From an uncultured Collinsella sp. (GTDB lineage: Bacteria; Actinomycetota; Coriobacteriia; Coriobacteriales; Coriobacteriaceae), in NCBI GenBank assembly GCA_934650975.1, contig CAKUFW010000031.1, positions 1 to 20,359 of the forward strand: a stretch of 20,359 nt of DNA, given 5' to 3'. Each line of letters begins with the position of its first letter. Position 1 is the first letter of the stretch. Both the position numbers and the translations under genes were made by a program. Under the pieces are notes generated by a model. The model saw nothing but the letters and a program-made list of their open reading frames with translations. It made no database searches and was not told the origin of the DNA. Positions 8,479 to 16,787 of this stretch are shown here, one piece after another.

Positions 8479-8494
8479 ATGATGAAGGGATGGG

Positions 8495-9838
8495 TTAACG
8501 GAGCAGGGCGGCTACTTCGCCGGCTAGGGTTATGGTGCCGGCTGCTACGAAGGGCTCGCCTGCGGCATCGAAGGCAGCCAGGGCCTCGGACACGCTGGGG
8601 TACACGCCCGCGAGCTTATCGGCGTCCACCAGGGCAGCAAGCTCCTCTGCCGGTAGGGCGCGATCGGAATCGGTCTGGGTTACGACCACGCGCGGGAAGG
8701 CCGGAAGCAGCACATCGACGATGCCCGCCACGTCCTTGTCAGCCAGCGCGGCACACAGCAGCGTGGGGCGATTCTCCACGCACGGATCAATCTCGTCCAG
8801 CGCACTTACAAAGTTCTCGCAGCTCTGAGGGTTATGGCAGGCATCGATCAGCTTAAGCGGATCGGTTCCCAGCACATCAAAGCGACCTGGCGTAGGGCAG
8901 CTCATAAGCGAAGCATCGAGCTTGTCGTGATCGAGCTCGCGACCCAAATACCCCTCGCACAGCATAATCGCGCACGCGGCATTCTGCGGTTGATACGCCG
9001 GTTTGACCATGCTCGACGTATAAATCGCGCGCGGCGTGGTGCAGCTAAACTCCACCGTATCGCCCACATGCGCCGGCACCTTGGTCGTGGCATGGCTCAC
9101 CACCAGCGGTACCACACCACACTCACGGCAACGGGCATCCATCACGCGCTGAACGCTCGCCTCATGCGCACCCTCGCCCAGTACAACTAGGCGCCCGGGT
9201 TTAATGACCGCGGCCTTCTCCCCCGCAATAGCCTCGAGCGTATCGCCCAGGATGCGCGTGTGGTCGAGACCGATGCCCGTAATGGCAACGGCGACGGGAT
9301 CGGTCGCACTCGTGGCGTCCCAGCGACCGCCCATGCCAACCTCGAGCACGGCAACGTCCACCGCAGCCTCGGCAAACACCACCAGCGCGGCAGCCGTCAG
9401 CAGGTCAAACGGCGTAATGGTATACGCGCGCTCCCCCGCTGACTTGCGACGAGCATTCACGCGATGCCCTGCCTCAACAGCAGCAGAAACGCCCCGAGCA
9501 AACGCCTCGTCACTCACAACGCGCCCATCGACCTCCATGCGCTCGGGATAGCGCACAAGCTGCGGAGACGTATACAGCGCGGTCTTAAGCCCCTCGCCAC
9601 GCAGAATAGCAGCCGAAAAACGCGTGGTCGAAGTCTTGCCATTGGTACCGGCAACCTGAATGCAATCAAAGTACTCATCCGGCCGTCCGAGCTCATCGAG
9701 CATATCGACAACCGTTTCCAACAACGGCCCAGCATCCCCAGAAATCCGCCCCGTATCAGCAGCCAACCCCACAGCCTCATCAAACGAAAGCAAATCAAAC
9801 GAAAAAGGAATGACATACGACCCAGAACGCTTAGCCAT
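8495..9838 (-). CDS. folC: Bifunctional folylpolyglutamate synthase / dihydrofolate synthase
   Basis: Mur-ligase-fold ATPase that adds glutamate to folates, and commonly to dihydropteroate, keeping them in the cytosol and active. The P-loop GTNGKTST is at residues 64-71. Further family marks are GMGGRWDAT, LDHTRILGDTLEAIAGEKA and a C-terminal DACHNP that binds the ligated product. The length, 447 residues, is normal. I chose the ATG at 9836-9838 rather than the ATG 21 bases upstream, because gaggggac lies at good spacing before it while the upstream ATG has no ribosome-binding site and follows a terminator T run directly. It is downstream of valS with a terminator between them. Whether it has both activities cannot be read from sequence. 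Confidence 0.92.
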   Translation of the reverse strand: MAKRSGSYVIPFSFDLLSFDEAVGLAADTGRISGDAGPLLETVVDMLDELGRPDEYFDCIQVAGTNGKTSTTRFSAAILRGEGLKTALYTSPQLVRYPERMEVDGRVVSDEAFARGVSAAVEAGHRVNARRKSAGERAYTITPFDLLTAAALVVFAEAAVDVAVLEVGMGGRWDATSATDPVAVAITGIGLDHTRILGDTLEAIAGEKAAVIKPGRLVVLGEGAHEASVQRVMDARCRECGVVPLVVSHATTKVPAHVGDTVEFSCTTPRAIYTSSMVKPAYQPQNAACAIMLCEGYLGRELDHDKLDASLMSCPTPGRFDVLGTDPLKLIDACHNPQSCENFVSALDEIDPCVENRPTLLCAALADKDVAGIVDVLLPAFPRVVVTQTDSDRALPAEELAALVDADKLAGVYPSVSEALAAFDAAGEPFVAAGTITLAGEVAALLR

Positions 9839-9846
9839 AACCCAAA

Positions 9847-9854
9847 GTCCCCTC
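9847..9854 (-). promoter_or_regulatory. Ribosome-binding site deciding the folC start
   Basis: The minus strand reads gaggggac about 8 bases before the ATG at 9836-9838. It overlaps the first codons of the longer frame, which argues against the longer start. Confidence 0.7.
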
Positions 9855-9858
9855 AACA

Positions 9859-9891
9859 TAAAAAGAGGCCCGTAATAAACAACGAGCCCCT
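9859..9891 (-). terminator. Terminator or attenuator between valS and folC
   Basis: A 9-bp stem with two G-U pairs (9883-9891 with 9864-9872) and a 10-base loop is followed by five Ts on the minus strand. It ends only about 20 bases before the folC start, leaving no room for a separate promoter between them, so folC would have to be made by read-through or from a promoter upstream of the hairpin. Confidence 0.8.
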
Positions 9892-9999
9892 ACCATTCAA
9901 AATATCAGCCAAACACCGCTTTGCAGTGAGATCAACGCCACAACCAAGTAGCCCCACCAGGCAGCGGACGCCCCCCAAACCGCGTCCCCCCAGTAACGC

Positions 10000-12696
10000 T
10001 TACGAGAAGTCAGCAACCTGCGAGGTCAGCGCCGCCAGGATCTCCTTGAGCTCAGCTGCACGGTCCCTCTTCTTCTGGACCACCGCGGGCGCGGCCTTGG
10101 CTACAAAGCCCTCGTTGGACAGCGTCTTCTCGCAGCCGGCGAGCTCCTTCTGCGCCGAGGCGATCTCCTTCTCCAGACGCGCCTTCTCGGCCGAAAGGTC
10201 GACCTTGCCCTCGAGCACCACAAAGACCTCGACGCCGCTGTCGACCACGGCGATGCTCGCGGCCGGCTTCTCAACGTCCACGCCCATGACCAGCGAGGCG
10301 GTGTTGGCCAGCGGCTCAATGGTCGAGCGCAGGCTCTCGAGCTTCTCGATATCCTCGGCACCGGCGCGCACGACCACGTCGAGCTCGGCCTTGGGGCTCA
10401 GGCGGTAACGCGAACGCGTGGCGCGGGCGGCCGAAACAACTGTGCGGCACAGCTCAAACGCGCGCTCGGCGGGCTCGTCCACGTACTTGGCGTAGTCGGC
10501 GGGCTCCGGCCACTTGGCGATCATGAGCGCCTCGGCGCGGTCCACGTTGCCCTCGGCGTCCAGGTCGAGCACGCTCGCCGGCATGTTGTCCCAGATCTCC
10601 TCGGTGACAAACGGCATAAGCGGGTGCATCAGGCGAATGGAGGTGTCGAGCACAAAGATCAGGTTGCGCTGAGCCTGCAGACGGCCCTCGCCCTTCAGAC
10701 GGGCCTTGGTGACCTCGACGTACCAGTCGCAGACCTCGTTCCAGAAGAACTGCTGCACGCCGCGAGCCATGTCGCCAAAGGTGTAGTTCTCGATGCCCTC
10801 GGTGACCATCTTCACGGCCTTGGCCAGGCGGCTGAACATCCAGGCGTCGGCCGGCGTCTCGACGACGGGCTCGCCGGGCGTGTAGCCCTCCATGTTCATG
10901 AGCAGGAAGCGGCTGGCGTTCCAGATCTTGGTCACAAAGCTCTTGGCCTGGTCGGTGCGCGGGCTGTCGATGAGCTTCTTGGTCTTCTTGTCGATGTTCG
11001 CGTCGAACTTGACGTCCTGGTTGTTGGTGCACAGCGTCAGCAGGTTGTAGCGCATGGCGTCGGCGCCGTACATACCAATGAGGTCCATGGGGTCAACGCC
11101 GTTGCCCTTGGACTTGGACATGCGGCTACCGTCCTTGGCCAGAATCGTCGGGTAGATGACGACGTCCTTAAACGGCACCTCGTCCAAGAAGTACAGCGAG
11201 CTCATGACCATGCGGGCGACCCACAGCGCGATGATGTCGCGGGCGGTGACGAGCGCCGTCGTGGGGTGATGGCCCTCGAGCAGCTCCGGCTTTTGCGGCC
11301 AACCCTGTGTGGCGAAGGTCCACAGCTGCGAGCTGAACCAGGTGTCCAGCACGTTCTCGTCCTGATGTACGTGATGACCGCCGCACTTGGGGCACACGTC
11401 GGTGTCCTCGGTAAGGGCGTCCTCCCAGCCGCAGTCCTCGCAGTAGAACACGGGAATGCGGTGGCCCCACCACAGCTGGCGGCTGATGCACCAGTCCTTG
11501 AGGTTCTCCATCCAGGTGGTGTAGGTCTGCGTCCAGCGCGCGGGGTGGAAGGTGACCTTGCCGGAGTTGACGGCGTCGAGCGCCGGCCCCTTGAGCTTGT
11601 CGACAGCGACAAACCACTGCTCGGACAGCCACGGCTCAAGGGCAGAGTCGCAACGGTAGCAGTGCATGACGGAGTGGTCGTGGTCCTCGACGTGGTCGAG
11701 CAGGTCATGCTCCTCAAACCACTTGATGACGGCCTCGCGGCACTCGTCGCGCGTCATGCCGGTGAACTCGCCGTAGCCCTCGACGACCACCGCGTGCTCG
11801 TCAAAGATGTTGATCTGCGGCAGGTCGTGGGCCTGACCCATGGCGTAGTCGTTGGGGTCATGGGCCGGGGTGACCTTAACGAAGCCGGAGCCAAAGTTGG
11901 CGTCGACGTGCCAATCCTCAAAGATGGGGATCTCGCGGTCGACGATGGGGAGCTTGACGGTCTTGCCCACGAAGGCGGCCTTCTCGGGATCCTTCGGGGA
12001 GACGGCAACGCCCGTGTCGCCGAGCATGGTCTCGGGGCGCGTGGTGGCGACGACGATGTAGTCCTGGCCGTTGACCGGCTCGGTCAGCGGGTAGCGCAGG
12101 TGCCACAGGTGGCCCTTCTCGTCCTTGTACTCGGCCTCGTCGTCCGAGATGGCGGTGGTGCAGTTGGGGCACCAGTTGACGATGCGCTTGCCGCGATAGA
12201 TCAGGCCGTCGTGGTACCAGTCGCAGAAGACCTTACGCACAGCCTGGGCGTAATCCTCGTCCATGGTAAAGCGCTCGTTATCGAAGTCGACAGAGCAGCC
12301 CATGCGTTTGATCTGCTCGACGATGATGCCACCGTACTCGTGGGTCCAGTCCCAGCAAGCGTCGACAAACTTGTCGCGGCCAATCTCCAGGCGGCTGATG
12401 CCCTCGCTCTTGAGCTTCTTGTCGACCTTGGTCTGCGTGGCGATACCGGCGTGGTCGGTACCCAGGACCCAGCGCGTGGACTTGCCGCGCATGCGGGCCA
12501 TGCGGACGATGGCGTCCTGGATGGAGTCGTCGGTGGCGTGGCCCATATGGAGCTTGCCGGTCACGTTGGGAGGCGGAATGGTGACGGTGCAGTCGCCCAC
12601 GCCCTCGCGGCGCTTGTAGTAGCCGCCGTCGAGCCACTTCTGCAGGATCGCCGGCTCGTTGGTCGACGGATCGTAGTTCTTGGGCATTTCTTCCAT
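10000..12696 (-). CDS. valS: Valyl-tRNA synthetase
   Basis: Class Ia synthetase that charges tRNA-Val with valine and edits mis-charged threonine. It is 898 residues long, within the usual range. The HIGH motif appears as HMGH (residues 50-53) within PPPNVTGKLHMGHA, and KMSKS as RMSKS (525-529). The editing (CP1) domain lies between them, and Cys pairs of zinc-ribbon type are seen in NWCPNC and YCEDCGW...CPKCGG. The C-terminus is a charged coiled coil (SAEKARLEKEIASAQKEL) typical of ValS. The start ATG at 12694-12696 is preceded by agggagag; a second Met three codons in is less well placed. A 115-base perfect-arm palindrome sits just upstream of the ribosome-binding site. There is no T-box sequence in the leader. 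It is followed by folC. Confidence 0.97.
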   Translation of the reverse strand: MEEMPKNYDPSTNEPAILQKWLDGGYYKRREGVGDCTVTIPPPNVTGKLHMGHATDDSIQDAIVRMARMRGKSTRWVLGTDHAGIATQTKVDKKLKSEGISRLEIGRDKFVDACWDWTHEYGGIIVEQIKRMGCSVDFDNERFTMDEDYAQAVRKVFCDWYHDGLIYRGKRIVNWCPNCTTAISDDEAEYKDEKGHLWHLRYPLTEPVNGQDYIVVATTRPETMLGDTGVAVSPKDPEKAAFVGKTVKLPIVDREIPIFEDWHVDANFGSGFVKVTPAHDPNDYAMGQAHDLPQINIFDEHAVVVEGYGEFTGMTRDECREAVIKWFEEHDLLDHVEDHDHSVMHCYRCDSALEPWLSEQWFVAVDKLKGPALDAVNSGKVTFHPARWTQTYTTWMENLKDWCISRQLWWGHRIPVFYCEDCGWEDALTEDTDVCPKCGGHHVHQDENVLDTWFSSQLWTFATQGWPQKPELLEGHHPTTALVTARDIIALWVARMVMSSLYFLDEVPFKDVVIYPTILAKDGSRMSKSKGNGVDPMDLIGMYGADAMRYNLLTLCTNNQDVKFDANIDKKTKKLIDSPRTDQAKSFVTKIWNASRFLLMNMEGYTPGEPVVETPADAWMFSRLAKAVKMVTEGIENYTFGDMARGVQQFFWNEVCDWYVEVTKARLKGEGRLQAQRNLIFVLDTSIRLMHPLMPFVTEEIWDNMPASVLDLDAEGNVDRAEALMIAKWPEPADYAKYVDEPAERAFELCRTVVSAARATRSRYRLSPKAELDVVVRAGAEDIEKLESLRSTIEPLANTASLVMGVDVEKPAASIAVVDSGVEVFVVLEGKVDLSAEKARLEKEIASAQKELAGCEKTLSNEGFVAKAAPAVVQKKRDRAAELKEILAALTSQVADFS

Positions 12697-12716
12697 ATAT
12701 CTCTCCCTGTCCCGCC

Positions 12717-12831
12717 GGGGAGGAATGTAGGCCCGATTTTCGCTCGGTCAGGTCCTGGCTCGCACGAAGACCACATTAAGTGGTCTTCGGCTCGTGCGGA
12801 ATCTACGAAAATCGGGCCTACATTCCTCCCC
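12717..12831. repeat. Palindromic element with perfect 26-bp arms in the valS leader
   Basis: Bases 12717-12742 and 12806-12831 are perfect inverted copies of 26 bases. Between them a second perfect 10-bp hairpin (12765-12774 with 12780-12789) can form, extended by cgcacg/cgtgcg across a bulge. No T run follows on either strand, so it is not an intrinsic terminator. Its left end lies about 8 bases upstream of the valS ribosome-binding site. It could be a MITE-like insertion or an RNA structure controlling valS; the sequence alone does not say which. Confidence 0.8.
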
Positions 12832-12919
12832 TTAGGTATCGATTACTTCAGTCTGAATGGACTTCGCTGTGGCTTAAACAAACACACAGAATAACACAGG
12901 TAGTTGGGGTTATTGCGTA

Positions 12920-12961
12920 TATATAAAATAGCCTCCGACCGCGGGTGGCCGGAGGCTATTT
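12920..12961 (-). terminator. Terminator of the clpP-clpX transcript
   Basis: A perfect 12-bp stem (12950-12961 with 12926-12937) with a short loop is followed on the minus strand by ttatatata. It lies 22 bases past the clpX stop codon. Confidence 0.85.
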
Positions 12962-12983
12962 GCAAACACATTTTTAGGCAGGT

Positions 12984-14390
12984 TTAGCCGTAGATTCGCT
13001 GGGGCTGCTCTTCGCCCTTGACGGCGGCTTCGGTTACGACGACCTTGGCTACGCCTTCCTCACTGGGGAGGTCGAACATCGTCTGCTGCAGCACATCCTC
13101 GCAGATGGCGCGCAGGCCGCGGGCACCGGTCTTGCGGGCGAGCGCCATGCGGGCGATCTCGTGCAGGGCCGCGTCCTCAAACTCAAGCTCGACGTCCTCG
13201 AGCTGGAACATCTTGCGGTACTGACGCACCACGGCGTTCTTGGGCTCGGTCAGGATCGACACCAGGTCGTCCTCGTCGAGCGCCTGCGTCTGGGTGACGA
13301 CGGGCGTACGGCCCACGAACTCGGGGATCATGCCAAAGGCGTTGAGGTCCTGCGGGAGCACCTGACGCAGCAGGTCGTTCTCGTCGACCGAGGTGGGGCC
13401 GGCGATCTCGGAGTTAAAGCCCACGCCCTTGTTGCCCACGCGGTCGGCGATGATCTTGTCCAGGCCCACAAAGGCACCGCCGCAGATGAAAAGAATGTTG
13501 GTCGTGTCGATCTGCAGCAGCTCCTGCTGGGGATGCTTGCGGCCGCCGGTGGGCGGAACGCTTGCCACCGTGCCCTCAAGAATCTTAAGCAGCGCCTGCT
13601 GAACGCCCTCGCCCGAGACATCGCGGGTGATGGAGAGGTTCTCGGCCTTACGGGCGATCTTGTCGATCTCGTCCACATAGATGATGCCCACCTGCGCGCG
13701 CTCAATGTCGCCATCGGCGGCGTTGATGAGCTTGAGCAGGATGTTCTCCACGTCCTCGCCCACGTAACCGGCCTCGGTGAGCGCGGTGGCGTCGGCGATG
13801 GCAAAAGGTACCTCGAGGATGCGAGCGAGCGTCTGTGCCAGCAGCGTCTTACCGGTACCGGTGGGACCGAGCAGCAGGATGTTGGACTTGGCAAGCTCTA
13901 CCTCGTCCATATCGTCATCGAACTGGGCGCCCATGCCGCCGTCAAAGGCGGACACCGCGGCACCGCCCTCGATCACGCGGCGATAGTGATTGTACACGGC
14001 CACCGACATGGCGCGCTTGGCGTCCTCCTGGCCCATGACATAGGCCGAAAGCTCATCATAGATCTCGTGCGGCGTCGGCACGCGCGTGATGACCTGGCGG
14101 TCGTCCTCGAGCTCAAAGCCTTCGGCCTCGGGGTCAACGGCGGGCTGCGACGCAGCCTGGCCATGGTCGTTGAGGAAGCCCGGAAGATTGCCGTTGCGGG
14201 CGGCGTCCATAAAGTCCGAAGCCAGCGACTCCTCCAGAATCTCGGAGCAGGCGGCGACGCACTCGTCGCAGATAAAGATGTTGGTCGGGCCCTTTACGAG
14301 GCGACGGACCTGGCCCTGCTCTTTTCCGCAGAAGGAGCAGCGGATGGGGTTGCCGTTCTCGTCAAAGTTGTCCTGCATGTTACCTGCCAT
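12984..14390 (-). CDS. clpX: ClpX, ATPase subunit of the Clp protease
   Basis: AAA+ unfoldase that recognises substrates and threads them into ClpP. The N-terminal zinc-binding domain has Cys 18, 21, 41 and 44. Walker A GPTGTGKT is at 175-182, the pore loop GYVG at 208-211, Walker B IIYVDEID at 236-243, the RKH loop at 284-286, a VGF (IGF-type) ClpP-docking loop at 323-325 and sensor-2 GARGL at 422-426. At 468 residues it is about 40 longer than E. coli ClpX; extra Gly/Asp-rich residues lie at about 141-168, just before Walker A. I chose the ATG at 14388-14390, one base after the clpP TAG, with aagga at proper spacing. A TTG 21 bases upstream and an ATG four codons downstream are weaker alternatives. 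It is translationally coupled to clpP and followed by a terminator. Confidence 0.96.
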   Translation of the reverse strand: MAGNMQDNFDENGNPIRCSFCGKEQGQVRRLVKGPTNIFICDECVAACSEILEESLASDFMDAARNGNLPGFLNDHGQAASQPAVDPEAEGFELEDDRQVITRVPTPHEIYDELSAYVMGQEDAKRAMSVAVYNHYRRVIEGGAAVSAFDGGMGAQFDDDMDEVELAKSNILLLGPTGTGKTLLAQTLARILEVPFAIADATALTEAGYVGEDVENILLKLINAADGDIERAQVGIIYVDEIDKIARKAENLSITRDVSGEGVQQALLKILEGTVASVPPTGGRKHPQQELLQIDTTNILFICGGAFVGLDKIIADRVGNKGVGFNSEIAGPTSVDENDLLRQVLPQDLNAFGMIPEFVGRTPVVTQTQALDEDDLVSILTEPKNAVVRQYRKMFQLEDVELEFEDAALHEIARMALARKTGARGLRAICEDVLQQTMFDLPSEEGVAKVVVTEAAVKGEEQPQRIYG

Positions 14391-14391
14391 C

Positions 14392-15012
14392 CTAGGCGTC
14401 CTTCGCGGCAAGATCGCGCGAGGTGACGATACGGTCGATCAGGCCGTAGTCGAGGGCCTCGGCGGCGGTCAGGTAGTTGTCGCGCTCGGTATCGGCCTGG
14501 ACCTTCTCGATGGGCTGGCCCGAGGCGTCAGACAGAATCTGGTTGAGCTCGCGACGGGTCTTCTTAATCTCCTCGGCCACGATCTCGATCTCGGTCTGCT
14601 GGCCCTGGGCACCGCCGCTGGGCTGGTGAATCATGACCTTGGAGTGCGGCAGGCAGAAACGCTTGCCTTTGGCGCCGGCCGAAAGCAGCACGGCGGCCAT
14701 GGACGCGGCCATGCCCACGCAGATGGTGGAGACCTGCGGCTTGATGAAGTTCATGGTGTCCAGAATCGCCAGACCGGAGTAGACCTCGCCGCCGGGCGAA
14801 TTGATGTAGAGCGAGATATCCTTCTCGGCATCCTGGCTCTCAAGATGCAGCAGCTGGGCAACGACCAGGTTGGCGCTGACGGAGTTGATCTCCTCGCCCA
14901 AGAAGATGATGCGGTCGTTGAGCAGGCGCGAATAGATATCGTAGCTGCGCTCGCCGCGCGGCGTCTGCTCGATAACGTATGGCACGAGGGCGGAATCGAA
15001 CTTAGCGATCAT
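14392..15012 (-). CDS. clpP: ClpP, proteolytic subunit of the Clp protease
   Basis: Serine peptidase that forms the double-ring chamber served by ClpX. Counting from the ATG at 15010-15012 it has 206 residues, with the catalytic triad at Ser104 (GMAASMA), His129 (MIHQPSGG) and Asp178 (TERDNYL). YINSPGG and the [20 protein letters not shown] start region are family-typical; only a few residues precede it, as expected for a short propeptide. I preferred this ATG because ggag lies 6 bases before it. Two further in-frame ATGs (15016-15018 and 15022-15024) lie just upstream with weaker ribosome-binding sites. It overlaps nothing, and clpX starts one base after its stop. Only one clpP is visible here. 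Confidence 0.95.
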   Translation of the reverse strand: MIAKFDSALVPYVIEQTPRGERSYDIYSRLLNDRIIFLGEEINSVSANLVVAQLLHLESQDAEKDISLYINSPGGEVYSGLAILDTMNFIKPQVSTICVGMAASMAAVLLSAGAKGKRFCLPHSKVMIHQPSGGAQGQQTEIEIVAEEIKKTRRELNQILSDASGQPIEKVQADTERDNYLTAAEALDYGLIDRIVTSRDLAAKDA

Positions 15013-15050
15013 ACGCATCTCCATTTCTCTTACGGACCAATAGTGGTTCT

Positions 15051-15098
15051 AGACAAACGTACGGTGCCCGCATGCTATGCATTGGCTGGCACCGTACG
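15051..15098 (-). terminator. Probable terminator of tig
   Basis: A perfect 11-bp stem (15088-15098 with 15058-15068) with a 19-base loop is followed on the minus strand by tttgtct, a weak T tract. It lies between tig and clpP, which implies that clpP-clpX has its own promoter or depends on read-through. I could not identify a clear clpP promoter. Confidence 0.65.
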
Positions 15099-15174
15099 AA
15101 GCAACCGGATAACCGGCTTATAACTTTACCCCATCCCGGGCGCGTACATGCGCTCGCGGGAAAGGTGGCGAGAA

Positions 15175-16473
15175 TTACTCGGCGTCCTTGGCGGTCTCGT
15201 CGACCTCGGTCACCTTGGCGTTCTCGACCAGGTGGTCGACGGCCTTGGAGCGACGGATGGACTCGCGGACGGCAGGCATACGGCCATCGGCGATGAACTC
15301 GGCCTTGGAAGCCTCGACGTCCTTGACGCCGGCCTTCTCGAACTCGGCGTTGATGTCGTCCTCGGTGACCTCGATCTTAAGCTCACGAGCGAGGGCGTCC
15401 AGGGCCAGGGACTCACGGGCAACGTCGTTGGCCTGCTTATGCAGGTCGCCGATGAACTGCTCCATGGTCAGGCCGGAAGCGGGCAGCCAGGTGTCCAGGG
15501 TCATGCCGCGGGCAGCGAGGTTGGACAGGAAGTTCTGGCCGAGCTCCTCAAAGACGGACTGCTCGTAGTCGGCGTCCATCTCGTCGAGCTGCAGGCGCTC
15601 GGCGAGAGCGGAGACGCAACGGTTCTCCTTCTCGGCCGGGAGGCGGGAAGCCTTGTCCTGCTCGATCTCGATCTTAATGGCGTCGCGCATGGCCTCGATG
15701 CTGTCGAAGCCAAAGTCGGACTTAACGAGCTCGTCGGTGAGCTCGGGGGTGTTGCGAACCTTGATGCCCTTGACGGTGACCTCGACGGTGTGGGTCTCGG
15801 CCTCCTCACCCTCCTCAGCCTCATCGGTCCAGGTGACGGACTTGACGTCGTCAACGTTGGCGCCGATCAGAGCCTCGTTGAACTCGGCGGGGTTGGAGTC
15901 GCTACCGGCGATGAGCATGCGGCCCTCGGCGGCGAAGTTGTCGGCGTTCTCGACGGCCTTGAGGTCGACGGTCACATAGTCCTCGGCCTCGACGGTGCGA
16001 CCCTCGACGTCCTCGAAGGTGGCACGGTAGTTGAGGAGCATCTCGACCTGGTTGTTGATCTCGGACTCGGTGACCTCCGCGGGAGGCATCTCGATCTCGA
16101 CGGCGTCGAAGGAGGAGAGCTCAGCAGCGGGACGCAGGGAGAACTCAACGGTGTAGGTGTAGTCCTCGTGATCCTTGGCGAGGTCGAGCTCCTTGTAGTC
16201 ACCGTTCTTGGTGGGGACGATGTCCAGCTCGTTGAGGACGACGGGCTCATTGGCGGCGATCAGGTCGTTGGTGGCCTGAGCGAGGGTAGCCTCGGCGCCC
16301 AGGGCGGAGTCGATGACCGGACGGGGAGCCTTGCCGGCGCGGAAGCCCGGGAAGCGGTACTTCTTGGCGGTCTCCTTGTAGGCCTTCTTGATCGCGGCGT
16401 CGACGTCGGCGGCCGGGATGGTGACCGTAGCGGTGAGCTTGGCGTCCTTGACGTCAGAAGCGGTGATGTTCAA
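15175..16473 (-). CDS. tig: Trigger factor, ribosome-bound chaperone and prolyl isomerase
   Basis: Binds the ribosome near the exit tunnel and helps nascent chains fold. The N-terminal ribosome-binding domain carries GFRAGKAP at residues 43-50. A central FKBP-type domain begins near EAEDYVTVDLKAV, and a helical C-terminal chaperone domain follows. The length, 432 residues, is normal. I chose the TTG at 16471-16473, because aggaggaa sits 4 bases before it. The upstream in-frame ATG (16486-16488) is directly adjacent to that ribosome-binding site and would lack its own. The longest open frame reaches 16701 but runs through the tRNA-Leu gene, so it is not real upstream of 16488. The C-terminus is acidic (VDETAKDAE). 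It precedes clpP-clpX as in many bacteria. Confidence 0.95.
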   Translation of the reverse strand: MNITASDVKDAKLTATVTIPAADVDAAIKKAYKETAKKYRFPGFRAGKAPRPVIDSALGAEATLAQATNDLIAANEPVVLNELDIVPTKNGDYKELDLAKDHEDYTYTVEFSLRPAAELSSFDAVEIEMPPAEVTESEINNQVEMLLNYRATFEDVEGRTVEAEDYVTVDLKAVENADNFAAEGRMLIAGSDSNPAEFNEALIGANVDDVKSVTWTDEAEEGEEAETHTVEVTVKGIKVRNTPELTDELVKSDFGFDSIEAMRDAIKIEIEQDKASRLPAEKENRCVSALAERLQLDEMDADYEQSVFEELGQNFLSNLAARGMTLDTWLPASGLTMEQFIGDLHKQANDVARESLALDALARELKIEVTEDDINAEFEKAGVKDVEASKAEFIADGRMPAVRESIRRSKAVDHLVENAKVTEVDETAKDAE

Positions 16474-16477
16474 CACG

Positions 16478-16485
16478 TTCCTCCT
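16478..16485 (-). promoter_or_regulatory. Strong ribosome-binding site deciding the tig start
   Basis: The minus strand reads ATG aggaggaa cgtg TTG. The perfect aggagg serves the TTG at 16471-16473 at 6-base spacing. An in-frame GTG (16474-16476) is only 3 bases from aggagg and less likely. Confidence 0.75.
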
Positions 16486-16497
16486 CATACTGCCCAG

Positions 16498-16527
16498 CTT
16501 ATCTGAGGTGCTGGTACCTTTATGCAA
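16498..16527 (-). promoter_or_regulatory. Candidate tig promoter
   Basis: The minus strand has TTGCAT (16522-16527), an 18-base spacer and GATAAG (16498-16503). A transcript would start near 16490, just upstream of the ribosome-binding site. The match to consensus is weak, and tig could instead be transcribed together with the tRNA upstream. Confidence 0.3.
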
Positions 16528-16563
16528 CAAGCGTCGCGAGGGCATAAGCCGACGCGGGTGCGT

Positions 16564-16647
16564 TGGTGCGGGCGAAAGGACTCGAACCTTCACGGGAATC
16601 CCACCAGAACCTAAATCTGGCGCGTCTACCAATTCCGCCACGCCCGC
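16564..16647 (-). tRNA. tRNA-Leu, anticodon UAG
   Basis: The minus strand folds into a class II tRNA. The acceptor stem gcgggcg (16641-16647) pairs with cgcccgc (16568-16574), followed by discriminator A and an encoded CCA. The anticodon stem is ccaga/tctgg with loop tttaggt, giving UAG. The long variable arm between anticodon and T arms and ggttcgagtcc in the T arm are as expected for leucine. It reads CUA and other CUN codons. It lies about 90 bases upstream of tig on the same strand. Confidence 0.95.
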
Positions 16648-16733
16648 ATGAGCGCACAGACTAGGAATGATAGCAGATACGAACGGCAAGCGCACGCACA
16701 CCTTTTACAGGCTCACGACCTCACCACGAGTGC

Positions 16734-16763
16734 AAAAGGCGGAGCGAGTTGCCCCGTCCCGCC
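16734..16763 (-). terminator. Possible weak terminator after the molybdenum hydroxylase gene
   Basis: On the minus strand ggcgg (with a bulged g) pairs with ccgcc, followed by tttt. It lies about 25 bases past the hydroxylase stop codon, where a terminator would be expected, but the stem is short. Confidence 0.35.
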
Positions 16764-16787
16764 AATTACGACTTGTTCGCTGACCCG

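Noticed and set aside
9892..9999. Tetrahydrofolate riboswitch before folC
   Set aside because: The context is suggestive, but I could not match the conserved THF riboswitch sequence; only generic hairpins are visible.
10624..12894. 756-residue plus-strand open frame opposite valS
   Set aside because: Antisense to an unmistakable valyl-tRNA synthetase; composition rich in Val, Asp, His and Gly without motifs.
12697..12925. T-box or other known riboswitch before valS
   Set aside because: No T-box consensus, specifier loop or terminator/antiterminator pair could be seen; only the palindrome is present.
16489..16701. N-terminal extension of trigger factor by about 70 residues
   Set aside because: It translates the tRNA-Leu gene (the familiar GVAELVDAPDLGSGG artefact), and a strong ribosome-binding site lies downstream at 16478-16485.
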